Positions 1-7,060 of a stretch of DNA of 12,523 nt are shown here, one piece after another. Under the pieces are notes generated by a model. The model made no database searches. It saw nothing but the letters and a program-made list of their open reading frames with translations, and was not told the origin of the DNA. Within the stretch, counting starts at the first letter, position 1. Each line of letters begins with the position of its first letter. The stretch covers positions 1 to 12,523 of the forward strand of contig DAHWKH010000081.1 of the NCBI GenBank assembly GCA_027343725.1. Direction: 5' to 3'. The DNA comes from Acidiferrobacteraceae bacterium. GTDB taxonomy: Bacteria > Pseudomonadota > Gammaproteobacteria > Acidiferrobacterales > Acidiferrobacteraceae. A program made the translations under genes and the position numbers.

Positions 1-556
1 CGGCGTTGTGCGCGATCGGCACCACGGGACAGCCGGCGGCGTGCGCAAGCCGCGCGCCGCCGAGATGGAAGCGTCCCGGGCGGCCGGCCGGGACGCGCGT
101 CCCCTCGCGAAAGATGATGACGTAGCGTCCTTGCGCGAGCCGCTCGCGGCCCTGCTTGATCACCTGATCCAGGGCGCGGCGTTTCTGGTCGCGGACGATC
201 GCGATCGGATTGCTCAAGGCCATACCCCAGCCGAGCAGTGGGATCCAGAGCAGTTCGCGCTTCAAGACCCAGACGTGCGCCGGCAACAGCCATTGGTACG
301 CGAGCGTCTCCCAGGTCGATTGATGGTTGGAGAGAAAGACACAAGGGGCGTCCGGGATGTTTTCGCGCCCCTTGACGCGATAGGTGAGCCCGCAACTCAC
401 CGCGAGCCACCACGTCGTGAAGCGCCCCCACTGCCGGATGACGCGATAGCGGGGTATGGGTGGTAGCCAGAAGAGCGCCAAGACCACCGGCGCCCAGACG
501 ATGATCGACAGCACGAAGCCGATCTGAAAAAGGACCGCCCGCAGAGTCGCCGTCAC
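1..556 (-). CDS. plsC: 1-acyl-sn-glycerol-3-phosphate acyltransferase (PlsC family), 3' end missing
   Basis: Predicted inner-membrane acyltransferase that acylates lysophosphatidic acid to phosphatidic acid in phospholipid synthesis. About 185 residues are visible and the C-terminus lies beyond the left edge; family members are usually about 240 residues. A hydrophobic N-terminal segment (about residues 8-31) fits a membrane anchor. The catalytic block NHQSTWE is at residues 77-83, with His78 as the general base, and the substrate-binding FREGTR is at 149-154. The usual HX4D reads HX4E here (Glu83), and FPEGTR reads FREGTR; from memory both variants are common in a proteobacterial PlsC clade. 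The GTG start overlaps the gmhB stop as GTGA, so translation is probably coupled. This is the last visible gene of the glyQ operon. The assignment to the family is firm; acyl-chain and substrate specificity is not known. Confidence 0.88.
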   Translation of the reverse strand, partial: MTATLRAVLFQIGFVLSIIVWAPVVLALFWLPPIPRYRVIRQWGRFTTWWLAVSCGLTYRVKGRENIPDAPCVFLSNHQSTWETLAYQWLLPAHVWVLKRELLWIPLLGWGMALSNPIAIVRDQKRRALDQVIKQGRERLAQGRYVIIFREGTRVPAGRPGRFHLGGARLAHAAGCPVVPIAHNA

Positions 557-1113
557 GACGCGGCCGGTCCCACCCCAGGCCCGAGCAAAACGGACACGAA
601 GTGTGCTAGGTCCTCATAGACGGCGATGCCGGTGAGGGCGTTCCCCCCGCGGGCCAGGGTCCTCAGGCCTTTTCCGGTGCGCACCAGGATCGGGATGGCG
701 TCGGCGGCGCGCGCCGCCTCGATATCGCGCAGCGAGTCCCCGACCGCGTAGGCGCCATTCAGATTTGTCTTCAAACGCGCCGCAAGGTCATCGAACAGGC
801 CGATCTCCGGCTTACGGCAGCGGCAGCGATCGTCGGGGCCGTGGGGACAGAACAGGATCGCGTCGATTTCCCCGCCTTTGTGGTGGACCTCGTCGACCAT
901 GCGATTGTGGATGCGGTTCAACATATCGACGTTGAACAAGCCGCGGCCGATGCCCGACTGGTTCGTGATCACCACCACGCGAAAGTCGGCCTGGGTGAGG
1001 CGCGCGATCGCCTCGAGGCTGCCGGCGACGGGGCGCCACTCCTCGGGGCTCTTGATGTAGTCGTCCGAGTCCTCATTGATAACGCCGTCCCGATCGAGGA
1101 TCACGAGCCGCAT
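553..1113 (-). CDS. gmhB: D-glycero-D-manno-heptose 1,7-bisphosphate 7-phosphatase
   Basis: Cytoplasmic HAD-superfamily phosphatase that removes the 7-phosphate from heptose 1,7-bisphosphate on the way to ADP-heptose, the precursor of the LPS inner core. The 186-residue length is normal for GmhB. Motif I is LDRDGVINED, with nucleophile Asp7 and acid/base Asp9. Motif II is TNQSG at 50-54, and motif III/IV is Lys101 with GDSLRD at 125-130. The family's structural zinc site is visible as Cys89, His91, Cys97 and Cys99 in the CPHGPDDRCRC stretch. It starts 4 nt after the mazG-like stop and its own stop overlaps plsC. Histidinol-phosphatase-type HAD enzymes share the fold, but the zinc loop and the envelope-gene neighbours favour GmhB. 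Confidence 0.93.
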   Translation of the reverse strand: MRLVILDRDGVINEDSDDYIKSPEEWRPVAGSLEAIARLTQADFRVVVITNQSGIGRGLFNVDMLNRIHNRMVDEVHHKGGEIDAILFCPHGPDDRCRCRKPEIGLFDDLAARLKTNLNGAYAVGDSLRDIEAARAADAIPILVRTGKGLRTLARGGNALTGIAVYEDLAHFVSVLLGPGVGPAAS

Positions 1114-1117
1114 GGCT

Positions 1118-1453
1118 TCAGTCCCGGAACTCGGAGACGCGCACGCGTCCGTTCACCATCCGTGACGTACGCGTCATGAGCGCCTCCATTTTGTGCCAGA
1201 AGGCCGCATCGAGCGCGAAATCCGCGGCGATCGCCGTTCCCATGAGGAGAATCAGGAGGTCGGCGCACTCCTCGGCCAAGGCCTCACGGCTCTTCCCTTT
1301 GGTGACACACGCCGAGATCTCACCGAGTTCCTCGGCCATGAGGGCCACGCGATAGGCCAGTTCCTCGCCGCCGCGGTTCTTGAGGTCGTGTTTGTCGTGG
1401 AAGGCCCGCACGGCTTCGTGCATGGCGCGAAACGAATCTTGGCGGGTCGTCAT
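1118..1453 (-). CDS. MazG-like nucleotide pyrophosphohydrolase
   Basis: Small all-alpha NTP pyrophosphohydrolase of the MazG/dUTPase-like superfamily, 111 residues. The metal-binding signature EExxE...ExxD is clear: Glu41, Glu42 and Glu45 in AEELGE, then Glu62 and Asp65 in EECADLL. Such enzymes hydrolyse (d)NTPs to monophosphate and pyrophosphate, often to clear damaged or excess nucleotides; the actual substrate cannot be read from the sequence. A single short MazG domain is seen, unlike the two-domain MazG of E. coli. The ATG overlaps the glyS stop by 4 nt (ATGA) and gmhB follows 4 nt after its stop, so it is an embedded member of the operon. Confidence is high for the superfamily and low for substrate. 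Confidence 0.85.
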   Translation of the reverse strand: MTTRQDSFRAMHEAVRAFHDKHDLKNRGGEELAYRVALMAEELGEISACVTKGKSREALAEECADLLILLMGTAIAADFALDAAFWHKMEALMTRTSRMVNGRVRVSEFRD

Positions 1454-3543
1454 GAGGGCTCTCCCGAAAGGCGTAGGCGCGAGACATCGCCGATATGACC
1501 AAAGAGTGAGGCGAGACGCGCGAGCAGCGCAAGCCGGCTTTCCCGCAAGTCCTGCTCTTCGGCCATGACAAGGACGTCTTCGAAAAACGCATCGACCGGG
1601 GGGCGCAAGGCGCTCAGCCGTTTGAGTGCCTGGTCGTAGGCGCCCGCGGCGACCCCGCGCTCGATGTCCGGTTGCAGGGCCGCAACCGCCTCGGCCAGGC
1701 GCGTCTCGGCCGGCAAGACGAGCCGCGAGACGCTCAGCCCCTCGTTCGGCGCGGCTTGCTTCAGGATGTTGCGGATGCGCTTGTTGGCCCCAATCAGGGC
1801 CGGGGCCTCGGGGCTTTGCGCGAAGCGCGCGAGCGCCGCGACCCGCCGGGTGGTGTCGTGGACGCGTTCGGCGCCGACGGCGATCGCCGCCTCGATGGCG
1901 TCCAAGGGGTAGCGGCTTGCGAGGATGCCTCGCAAGCGGTCGTTCAGAAACAAGCGCACGGCCTCGGTCGTGCCGGGCTTGAGGAGGGCCGGCGGATAGA
2001 GGGCCGCGGCGGATGCGATGAGCGGGTCCAGAGGCAGGTCCGCCCCTTGTTCACCGAGGGCGTCCAGTATCCGCAGCGCGCCGATCGCCGCGCGCCGCAG
2101 CGCGAAGGGGTCCTTGTCGCCGGTGGGGGCGAGTCCGATCCCGAAGATGCCGATCAGCGTGTCGAGTCGATCGGCGAGCGCCAGCACGCGCCCGAGGGGG
2201 CTTTGCGGGAGCGCATCTTCGGAAAAGCGCGGGCGGTAATACTCGCCGAGGGCCGTCGCCACGCGCTCGTCCTCCCCGTCGCGGCGGGCGTAATGGCCGC
2301 CCATAATCCCCTGCAGCTCGGGAAATTCCCCGACCATGCCGGTGACGAGGTCGGCCTTGCTCAAAAGCGCGCCGCGGCGCGCGAGCGCCTCGTCGAGTCC
2401 GAGCGCGCGCGCGATCTCGGGGCCCAGGGCCTGAAGGCGCGCGACCTTGTCGGCGAGACTCCCGAGCCCCTGCGCAAAGGCGACGTCGGCCAAGGCGGTG
2501 TTGCGATCGACCAGCCGCTGCCCCCCGTCGCTTTGCCAGAAGAAGCGGGCATCGGCGAAGCGCGCCGCAAGCACCCGTTCATTGCCGTGGCGGATCTGTT
2601 CGAAGGACGGCGTCTCGATGTTCGCGACGGTGATGAAATGCGCGAGCAAGGCGCCGTCGCGCTCGACCGGGAAATACTTCTGGTGGCCTTGCATGGCCGC
2701 GATCAGGACCTCGCGGGGGACCTCCAGGAAGGCCGGGGAGAAGGCGCCCAGGACCGCGCGCGGCCACTCGACCAGCGCGGTCACGAGCGCCAGCAGCTCG
2801 GGCTCGATCAAGGCGCGCGCGCCGATCGTCGCCGCAAGAGACGTGACCTGTTCGCGGATCGCGTTCTCCCGCACCGCGAAATCCGGCTGCACGAAACCGT
2901 GGTTGGCGAGCACCGCCTCGTAGGCGCGCGCCTCGGGGATGGCGAGCGCGCGCGGCGCGAGAAACCGGTGCCCGCGCGTCTTGCGCCCGGAGGTTTGCGA
3001 CAAGACCGGGATTTTCAGGGCGCGCCGGCCGTGCATCAGGACCACCCAGTGCACCGGGCGCACGAACTCGGTGTCGCCCGTGCCCCAGCGCATCCGTCGT
3101 CCGGCCGGCAGATGGCGCAGCACGCCGTCGAGTATCGCCGGCAAGAGCGCCGCCAGGGTCTCGCCGGCCCGGCGCTCGCGGTACGCCAAAAACTCCCCGC
3201 GCTCGGTGCGGATACGGCTCAGGGCCGTGAGCGGCACGTTCAGCGAGCGCGCGAACCCTTGGGCCGCGGCGGTCGGTTGGCCGTCGGCGGTGAAGGCGCC
3301 GGCCACCGCCGGGCCTTTGCGCTCGACGACTTGCGCGTCCTGGCGGCTTGCGACCCCCTCGATCAAGACCGCCAGCCGCCTGGGCGCCGCGAACGCGCGC
3401 ACCGGGCCTTCGGCCGCGAGGAGGCGCGCGTCACGAAGCGCCGCGGCGAGAGTCCGGGCGAGCGCCTCGCTCAGCGCGCGCAACTCCGCGGGCGGCAGCT
3501 CCTCGCTGCCGATTTCGAGCAAAAGTGCCTCGCGTTTACTCAT
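1450..3543 (-). CDS. glyS: Glycyl-tRNA synthetase, beta subunit
   Basis: Beta subunit of the bacterial alpha2-beta2 glycyl-tRNA synthetase. It provides most tRNA(Gly) recognition and works with GlyQ in the cytoplasm. At 697 residues it is close to the usual size of about 690. The N-terminus LLLEIGSEELPPAEL is a family hallmark. Others are the KGPA block near residue 80, the MQGHQKYFPV block in the first third, and the C-terminal anticodon-binding (DALR-like) helix bundle including PPVDAFFEDVLVM. The ATG lies inside the 3' end of glyQ (8-nt overlap) and lacks a strong Shine-Dalgarno, so it is probably translated by coupling to glyQ. Its stop overlaps the mazG-like start. No frameshift or missing block was seen. 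Confidence 0.97.
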   Translation of the reverse strand: MSKREALLLEIGSEELPPAELRALSEALARTLAAALRDARLLAAEGPVRAFAAPRRLAVLIEGVASRQDAQVVERKGPAVAGAFTADGQPTAAAQGFARSLNVPLTALSRIRTERGEFLAYRERRAGETLAALLPAILDGVLRHLPAGRRMRWGTGDTEFVRPVHWVVLMHGRRALKIPVLSQTSGRKTRGHRFLAPRALAIPEARAYEAVLANHGFVQPDFAVRENAIREQVTSLAATIGARALIEPELLALVTALVEWPRAVLGAFSPAFLEVPREVLIAAMQGHQKYFPVERDGALLAHFITVANIETPSFEQIRHGNERVLAARFADARFFWQSDGGQRLVDRNTALADVAFAQGLGSLADKVARLQALGPEIARALGLDEALARRGALLSKADLVTGMVGEFPELQGIMGGHYARRDGEDERVATALGEYYRPRFSEDALPQSPLGRVLALADRLDTLIGIFGIGLAPTGDKDPFALRRAAIGALRILDALGEQGADLPLDPLIASAAALYPPALLKPGTTEAVRLFLNDRLRGILASRYPLDAIEAAIAVGAERVHDTTRRVAALARFAQSPEAPALIGANKRIRNILKQAAPNEGLSVSRLVLPAETRLAEAVAALQPDIERGVAAGAYDQALKRLSALRPPVDAFFEDVLVMAEEQDLRESRLALLARLASLFGHIGDVSRLRLSGEPS

Positions 3544-4414
3544 GGCGCACGCCCAGGCGCGGGAAACCCAGGGCCTCGCGCTTCGTGTAGTAATTCTCGG
3601 CCACGGCGCGCGCGAGCGCGCGCACGCGGCCCATGTAGCGGGCGCGCTCGGTGACGCTCAAGGCGCGGCGGGCATCGAGCAGGTTGAAGGTATGAGAGGC
3701 GTGCAGGACGTGGTCGTAGGCCGGCAGCGGCAGTTGTCGTTCCAGGAGCCGCAGGCACTCGTCTTCGTATTGACGAAACCGCGTGTGCAGGGCCTCGACG
3801 TCGGCCTCCTCGAAGTTGAATTGCGACATCTCGCGCTCGTTCTCGCGATAGAGGTCGCCATAACGCAGCCGCTCGTTCCAGGCGATGTCGTAGACGCTGT
3901 CGACGCCTTGCAGGGTCAAGGCCAGGCGCTCGAGACCGTAGGTGATTTCGCCCGTGACCGGCCGGCACTCGAGCCCGCCCGTCTGCTGAAAGTAGGTGAA
4001 CTGCGTCACCTCCATGCCGTTCAGCCACACCTCCCAGCCGAGCCCCCAGGCCCCGAGCGTCGGCGATTCCCAGTTGTCCTCCACGAAGCGGATGTCGTTT
4101 TGCCGGGGGTCGATCCCCAAGGCCTCGAGGGATCCGAGATAGAGATCCTGGATCGCAAGCGGCGAGGGTTTCAGGACCACCTGGAATTGAAAATAGCGCT
4201 GCAAGCGATTGGGGTTCTCCCCGTAGCGGCCGTCCGTCGGCCGGCGCGAGGATTGCACATAGGCCGCATACAGCGGCTCCGGGCCGATACTGCCGAGAAA
4301 GGTGGCGGGGTGGAAGGTGCCCGCGCCGACCTCGATGTCGTAAGGCTGCTCGATCACGCAGCCCTGCTTGGCCCAGTAGCGCTCGAGGGCCAGAATGAGT
4401 TTTTGGAATGTCAC
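3536..4414 (-). CDS. glyQ: Glycyl-tRNA synthetase, alpha subunit
   Basis: Catalytic alpha subunit of tetrameric glycyl-tRNA synthetase (class II), which makes glycyl-adenylate and charges tRNA(Gly). Family blocks seen are YWAKQGC (residues 13-19), EVGAGTFHPATFL (28-40), RRPTDGRYGENPNR (57-70, part of the ATP-binding motif 2 region) and WGLGWEVWLNGMEVTQFTYFQQ within 123-144. I chose the GTG at 4414 because it gives the conserved start (M)TFQ...LE.YWA.QGC and has AAGGG about 9 nt upstream; the result is 292 residues, near the usual 300. A longer reading frame continues upstream to an ATG at 4540, but that stretch is low-similarity, Arg-rich and overlaps the likely promoter. First gene of the leftward operon. 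Confidence 0.96.
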   Translation of the reverse strand: MTFQKLILALERYWAKQGCVIEQPYDIEVGAGTFHPATFLGSIGPEPLYAAYVQSSRRPTDGRYGENPNRLQRYFQFQVVLKPSPLAIQDLYLGSLEALGIDPRQNDIRFVEDNWESPTLGAWGLGWEVWLNGMEVTQFTYFQQTGGLECRPVTGEITYGLERLALTLQGVDSVYDIAWNERLRYGDLYRENEREMSQFNFEEADVEALHTRFRQYEDECLRLLERQLPLPAYDHVLHASHTFNLLDARRALSVTERARYMGRVRALARAVAENYYTKREALGFPRLGVRHE

Positions 4415-4502
4415 GTCGCGGCCCTTGTTGAGAGCGAATCGCCTTGAGCCCCGGCGGTTCGTGACCGCTTCAGCGTCCCTGAGGCGCCCCGAGGCCCCCG
4501 CC

Positions 4503-4532
4503 ACTATAATGGGTCGGGGCCGCCTTCGGCAA
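4503..4532 (-). promoter_or_regulatory. Likely sigma-70 promoter of the glyQ operon
   Basis: On the minus strand, TTGCCG (4527-4532) lies 18 nt before TATAGT (4503-4508). They match 4 of 6 and 5 of 6 positions of the -35 and -10 consensus. The start would be near 4496, giving a leader of about 80 nt before the glyQ GTG at 4414. In this GC-rich intergenic region the element stands out as a rare AT-rich patch. The same bases read TATAAT on the plus strand, but no plus-strand -35 was seen at a suitable distance. Confidence 0.5.
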
Positions 4533-4590
4533 ACCGCCAAGGTCCCGCTGAGGCCCGAGGGACAAGGTGCGGCGGTCTTTCCGGTCGCGG

Positions 4591-4596
4591 TATACT
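4591..4596 (+). promoter_or_regulatory. Candidate -10 box for the PP-loop/tusA/CDF operon
   Basis: TATACT on the plus strand lies 42 nt before the ATG of the PP-loop gene. The transcript would start near 4603. No clear -35 is visible (TGCGGC at the expected place), so this is a weak call. The ATG at 4638 is preceded by an AGGGGG Shine-Dalgarno-like run. Confidence 0.3.
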
Positions 4597-4637
4597 ACGC
4601 GGTCCCGCACCCGCGAGGGGCGGTCAGGGGGCAATCT

Positions 4638-5672
4638 ATGGAGCACACGAAGCGCAAGGCCTTGGTCCTGCTGTCGGGCGGCCTCGATTCGCTATTGGCG
4701 GCGCGCCTCATGCTCGAGCAGGGCCTTCATGTCGAGGGCATCAACTTTTTTACGGGCTTTTGCGTCGAAGGGCACACGCAGGCCATCCGCGGCACCGGCA
4801 AACCGCGTCACGGGGCGCTGGCCGCGGCCGAACAACTCGGCATCCGCCTGCACCTCGTCGATGTCGTGGACGAATATCGAAACGTGGTCTTGAACCCGCG
4901 CCACGGTTACGGCGCGCACCTCAATCCCTGCCTCGACTGCAAGGGCTTCATGGTCGGGAAGGCGCGCGCCTGGATGGAGGAGCACGGCGGGGATTTTCTC
5001 GTCACGGGCGAGGTGCTCGGGCAACGGCCGATGTCCCAGCGCCGCGACACCTTCCCGATCGTGGCGCGGGAGTCCGGGGCCTTCGATCGCCTTTTGCGGC
5101 CGTTGAGCGCCAAGCTTCTCCCGCCCACCCTGCCCGAGCGCGAGGGCTGGGTCGACCGCGACCGGCTTTTGGGTTTGAGCGGGCGCAATCGGAAACCGCA
5201 GATCGCCCTGGCCGAGTCCTACGGACTGCAGTATGCGCAACCGGCGGGCGGCTGCTGTTTTCTCACCGACGAGAATTACACCCGTAAACTGCGCGATTTG
5301 TGGGCGAGCCGCGGCGAACGGCGCTACGATTTCGACGACATCATGCTGCTGAAGGTCGGTCGCCACCTCCGGCCGCGGCCCCACTTCAAGCTGATTATCG
5401 GCCGGGGCGAAGGCGAGAACCGGTTTTTGGAGGGTTACCGCAACCGCTTCCTGCATCTGTGGGCGGTCGAGCACAACGGGCCGCTCGTGCTCGTGCAAGG
5501 CGACATCGGGGAGGACGACCTGGACCTCGCGGCCGCGGTCACCGCGCGTTTCGGTCAAGGGCGGGACGAACCCCGCGTGCGGGTGGCCGCCGCGGGACCC
5601 GGGGGGGCCGCGGGCGAGCGTGTCGTGCGCCCGCTCGCGCCGCACGAGCTGCCGGTCGCCTGGTACCTATGA
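4638..5672 (+). CDS. PP-loop ATPase, MnmA-like thiolase with NFACT-R-like C-terminal domain
   Basis: Predicted ATP-dependent RNA sulfurtransferase, 344 residues. The N-terminal PP-loop SGGLDS is at 13-18, the ATP-adenylating signature shared by MnmA, ThiI and related enzymes. Two cysteine sites sit where MnmA has its catalytic pair. NPCLDCK carries Cys98 and Cys101 (compare the CNK block at Cys102 of E. coli MnmA). GGCCFLTDE carries Cys206 and Cys207 (compare the ICFIGE block at Cys199). From about residue 225 (YDFDDIMLLKVGRHLR, then FKLIIGRGEGEN) the tail resembles the RNA-binding NFACT-R type domain rather than the MnmA beta-barrel. The start at 4638 is chosen because the PP-loop follows directly and AGGGGG precedes it; upstream in-frame sequence overlaps the glyQ promoter. 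The stop overlaps the next start, coupling it to a TusA-like protein. Not MnmA proper; RNA target unknown. Confidence 0.82.
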   Translation: MEHTKRKALVLLSGGLDSLLAARLMLEQGLHVEGINFFTGFCVEGHTQAIRGTGKPRHGALAAAEQLGIRLHLVDVVDEYRNVVLNPRHGYGAHLNPCLDCKGFMVGKARAWMEEHGGDFLVTGEVLGQRPMSQRRDTFPIVARESGAFDRLLRPLSAKLLPPTLPEREGWVDRDRLLGLSGRNRKPQIALAESYGLQYAQPAGGCCFLTDENYTRKLRDLWASRGERRYDFDDIMLLKVGRHLRPRPHFKLIIGRGEGENRFLEGYRNRFLHLWAVEHNGPLVLVQGDIGEDDLDLAAAVTARFGQGRDEPRVRVAAAGPGGAAGERVVRPLAPHELPVAWYL

Positions 5673-5935
5673 TGCCCGATCTCGATGCGCGCCACCTACT
5701 GTGCCCCCTGCCGGTTTTGCGCGTTCAGGAGCGTGTCGCGCAGTTGGCGGGCGGCGAGGTCCTCACCGTGCGCTGCACCGATCCGGGCGCGCTCAACGAC
5801 ATTCCGGCGTGGTGCCGGATCGAGGGCCACGAGGTCTTGCAGGCCCGGACCGATGACGCAGGCGAGGTGCTCGTGACCTTGCGCGTGGGGTCGCGCGCGG
5901 GCGGAGATCCGTCGCGCGGGGGCCGTCCGCGGTGA
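5669..5935 (+). CDS. TusA-like sulfur carrier protein
   Basis: Small (88-residue) TusA/SirA-family protein that carries sulfur as a persulfide on a conserved cysteine. The hallmark LDARHLLCPLPVLRVQE is at the N-terminus, with Cys12 in the CPxP motif, followed by the beta-alpha-beta fold typical of the family (GGEVLTVRCTDPGALNDIPAWC, split by turns). Two adjacent ATGs (5669 and 5672) are possible starts; either overlaps the stop of the PP-loop gene at 5670-5672. Its TGA overlaps the GTG of the following CDF gene. The tight coupling suggests it hands sulfur to the upstream PP-loop enzyme, as TusA does indirectly for MnmA in E. coli; this is an inference. TusA paralogs also serve sulfur oxidation and molybdenum-cofactor work, so the symbol is withheld. 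Confidence 0.88.
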   Translation: MMPDLDARHLLCPLPVLRVQERVAQLAGGEVLTVRCTDPGALNDIPAWCRIEGHEVLQARTDDAGEVLVTLRVGSRAGGDPSRGGRPR

Positions 5936-7056
5936 CTGGTGCAAGCCGCCAGCGCGTGGTTTTGCAGGGTCTCTTCGTCAATGTCGCGCTCGCCGCCGGC
6001 CAGATCGGGATCGGCCTGATCGGGCGCTCCACCGCCCTGGTGGCCGACGGCTTTCACACCTTGTCGGACTTGCTGAGCGATACGCTGGTGTTCGTGACGG
6101 CGCATTTCGGCGCGCGCGACGCGGACCAGGAGCACCCCTACGGCCACGCGCGCATCGAGACCGCCGGGACCTTTGGTTTGAGCCTCGTCCTGATCGGGGC
6201 GGGCGTCGGGATCGCCCTGCATGCCGCCTCCGATCTCGCCGCGCGCCGCCTGCCGCCGCGCCCGGATCTCATCGCGCTCGCCATGGCATGTGTCGCGATC
6301 GCCGTCAAAGAGGGGCTCTTCCGGTACATGCGCGGGGCCGCGGGCCGGCTGCGTTCCGAACTCCTCCATGCCAACGCCTGGCACTACCGCACCGACGTCT
6401 TTTCCTCGATGGTCGTCGCGGTCGGCATCACCGGCAGCCTGCTCGGGGTGCGCGATCTCGATGCGATCGCCGCGATCGGTGTCGCGATCCTGATCGTGCG
6501 CATGGGCGCGAACCTCGCGTGGCAGGCCCTGCGCGAGCTCGTGGACACGGGGCTCGAGAGCGAAAAACTCGAGCGCATCCGCCGCATCATCCTGTCGATC
6601 GACGGCGTGCGCACCCTGCATCTCCTGCGCAGCCGGCGCGCGGGCGGGCGCGCGTTCGTGGATGTCCACATCCTCGTGGACGAATCCGTGAGCGTGTCCG
6701 AGGGCCACCAAATCAGCGAGATGGTGCGCATCGCGCTCATGCGCCAAGTCGAGAACATGGCGGACGTTCTCGTCCATATCGACCCCGAGGACGACGAGCG
6801 GGCGGCGACGAATGCGCGCCTGCCGCTGCGCTCGGAGGTGGTGGCCCGGTTGAACCGCTATTTCGCTGACATCGAGGCCGCCAAGTCGATCGAAAACATC
6901 ATCATCCACTACCTGAACGGGCGGCTTGTGATCGAGCTGCGCCTGCCGCTCGATTTCGCGTCCACCCCGGCGGCCGCGCGCACCCTGCAGGCGCGCTTTG
7001 CGCAAGCCGTGGCCCACGATCCCCAGATCGCATCGGTCGCCGTCTGTTTTCATTAG
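5932..7056 (+). CDS. Cation diffusion facilitator (CDF) metal-efflux transporter with extended C-terminus
   Basis: Inner-membrane proton/metal antiporter, 374 residues. About six hydrophobic segments occupy residues 10-205. The transport site is visible as His42 and Asp46 (FHTLSD, second segment) and His151 and Asp155 (HYRTD, fifth segment). This HxxxD/HxxxD pattern is usually tied to zinc (or Zn/Cd) in the family, whereas YiiP/FieF has Asp in the first position. A cytoplasmic dimerisation domain follows (about 210-290; VDVHILVDESVSVSEGHQISE). An extra segment of about 80 residues (about 295-374) then repeats a similar alpha-beta pattern, making it longer than the roughly 300-residue family standard. 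The GTG start overlaps the tusA-like stop (GTGA). Metal specificity is inferred only. Confidence 0.9.
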   Translation: MTGASRQRVVLQGLFVNVALAAGQIGIGLIGRSTALVADGFHTLSDLLSDTLVFVTAHFGARDADQEHPYGHARIETAGTFGLSLVLIGAGVGIALHAASDLAARRLPPRPDLIALAMACVAIAVKEGLFRYMRGAAGRLRSELLHANAWHYRTDVFSSMVVAVGITGSLLGVRDLDAIAAIGVAILIVRMGANLAWQALRELVDTGLESEKLERIRRIILSIDGVRTLHLLRSRRAGGRAFVDVHILVDESVSVSEGHQISEMVRIALMRQVENMADVLVHIDPEDDERAATNARLPLRSEVVARLNRYFADIEAAKSIENIIIHYLNGRLVIELRLPLDFASTPAAARTLQARFAQAVAHDPQIASVAVCFH

Positions 7057-7060
7057 GGAC

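Noticed and set aside
1672..3654. Long plus-strand open frame (660 codons) opposite glyS
   Set aside because: It is antisense to a clear glyS, rich in Arg/Gly/Ala with no recognisable domain; such shadows are expected at this GC content.
4505..4510. Plus-strand TATAAT as a promoter for the PP-loop operon
   Set aside because: No -35 is present at 16-18 nt; the same bases fit better as the minus-strand glyQ -10.
4415..4540. N-terminal extension of GlyQ to an ATG at 4540
   Set aside because: It adds 42 Arg-rich residues absent from the family, overlaps the likely promoter, and the GTG at 4414 has a ribosome-binding site and the conserved start.
4395..4637. N-terminal extension of the PP-loop protein to 4395
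   Set aside because: It overlaps the start of glyQ and both promoter candidates; the PP-loop normally lies close to the N-terminus, as it does from 4638.
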